Shown in pieces: positions 5,449 through 5,489 of a stretch of 5,489 bases of DNA; positions within the stretch are counted from its first letter, which is position 1; the number at the start of each line of letters is the position of its first letter. Source of the DNA: Cyanobacteria bacterium UBA11153. GTDB taxonomy: Bacteria > Cyanobacteriota > Cyanobacteriia > Cyanobacteriales > Coleofasciculaceae. A model generated the notes under the pieces. It saw only the letters and a program-made list of their open reading frames with translations, had not been told where the DNA came from and did no database searches. The position numbers were made by a program, and so were the translations under genes. The stretch covers positions 1 through 5,489 of the forward strand of contig DOIX01000207.1 in the NCBI GenBank assembly GCA_003511885.1, written 5' to 3'.

Positions 5449-5489
5449 TGGGGGGTTTTGCTCGCTGGGGGGTTTTGCTCGCTGGGGGG
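5442..5489. repeat. 17-bp tandem repeat with G6 runs, cut by the window edge
   Basis: The unit TGCTCGCTGGGGGGTTT begins at 5442, 5459 and 5476, giving two complete copies and most of a third that are identical where visible. Each holds a six-guanine run (5450-5455, 5467-5472, 5484-5489). The array may continue beyond the window. Confidence 0.9.

Overview
The window looks like chromosomal DNA of a filamentous, Nostoc/Anabaena-type cyanobacterium. This is inferred from AT-rich DNA full of short dispersed and heptameric tandem repeats, one HIP1 octamer (GCGATCGC, 4584-4591), a dispersed GGTGCGTTA/TAACGCACC hairpin, and the style of the proteins. No tRNA, rRNA, CRISPR array, transposase or phage gene is visible.

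Layout. 1-158 is non-coding or undecidable, with one small stem-loop. 159-1379 (-) is a complete alanine racemase gene (alr). 1380-1835 is a repeat-rich spacer: a 14-bp-period TTATTGG/TTGTTTG array next to alr, a 16-bp palindrome, 14 tandem AACTRTC heptads, and inverted TTATTGGTTG copies. 1836-2888 (-) is a complete response regulator with REC and GGDEF domains, a predicted diguanylate cyclase. 2889-3337 has no convincing gene but holds several stem-loops and a purine-rich degenerate heptad tract. 3338-4177 (+) is a decayed, truncated copper-type P1B ATPase gene. It has frame breaks, two in-frame stops, a 25-bp insertion and loss of everything after the actuator-domain PVDGE motif. 4178-4300 holds more heptads and a plausible promoter. 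4301-5326 (+) is a complete S66-family LD-carboxypeptidase. 5327-5489 holds a stem-loop, a dispersed hairpin and a G-rich 17-bp tandem repeat running off the window edge.

Function. alr supplies D-alanine and the carboxypeptidase trims or recycles muropeptides, so both act on peptidoglycan. They are convergent neither with each other nor with a shared operon: they lie far apart, on opposite strands, each with its own upstream region. The diguanylate cyclase should make c-di-GMP in response to phosphorylation by an unidentified kinase. It lies upstream of alr on the same strand, but the 456-bp repeat-filled gap argues against a simple operon.

I do not see a new multi-gene system. The most interesting content is repeat-driven: an ATPase gene whose ancestral reading can be restored by removing one 25-bp insert, its truncation close to a heptad array, and heptads that carry -35-like hexamers upstream of alr and ldcA.
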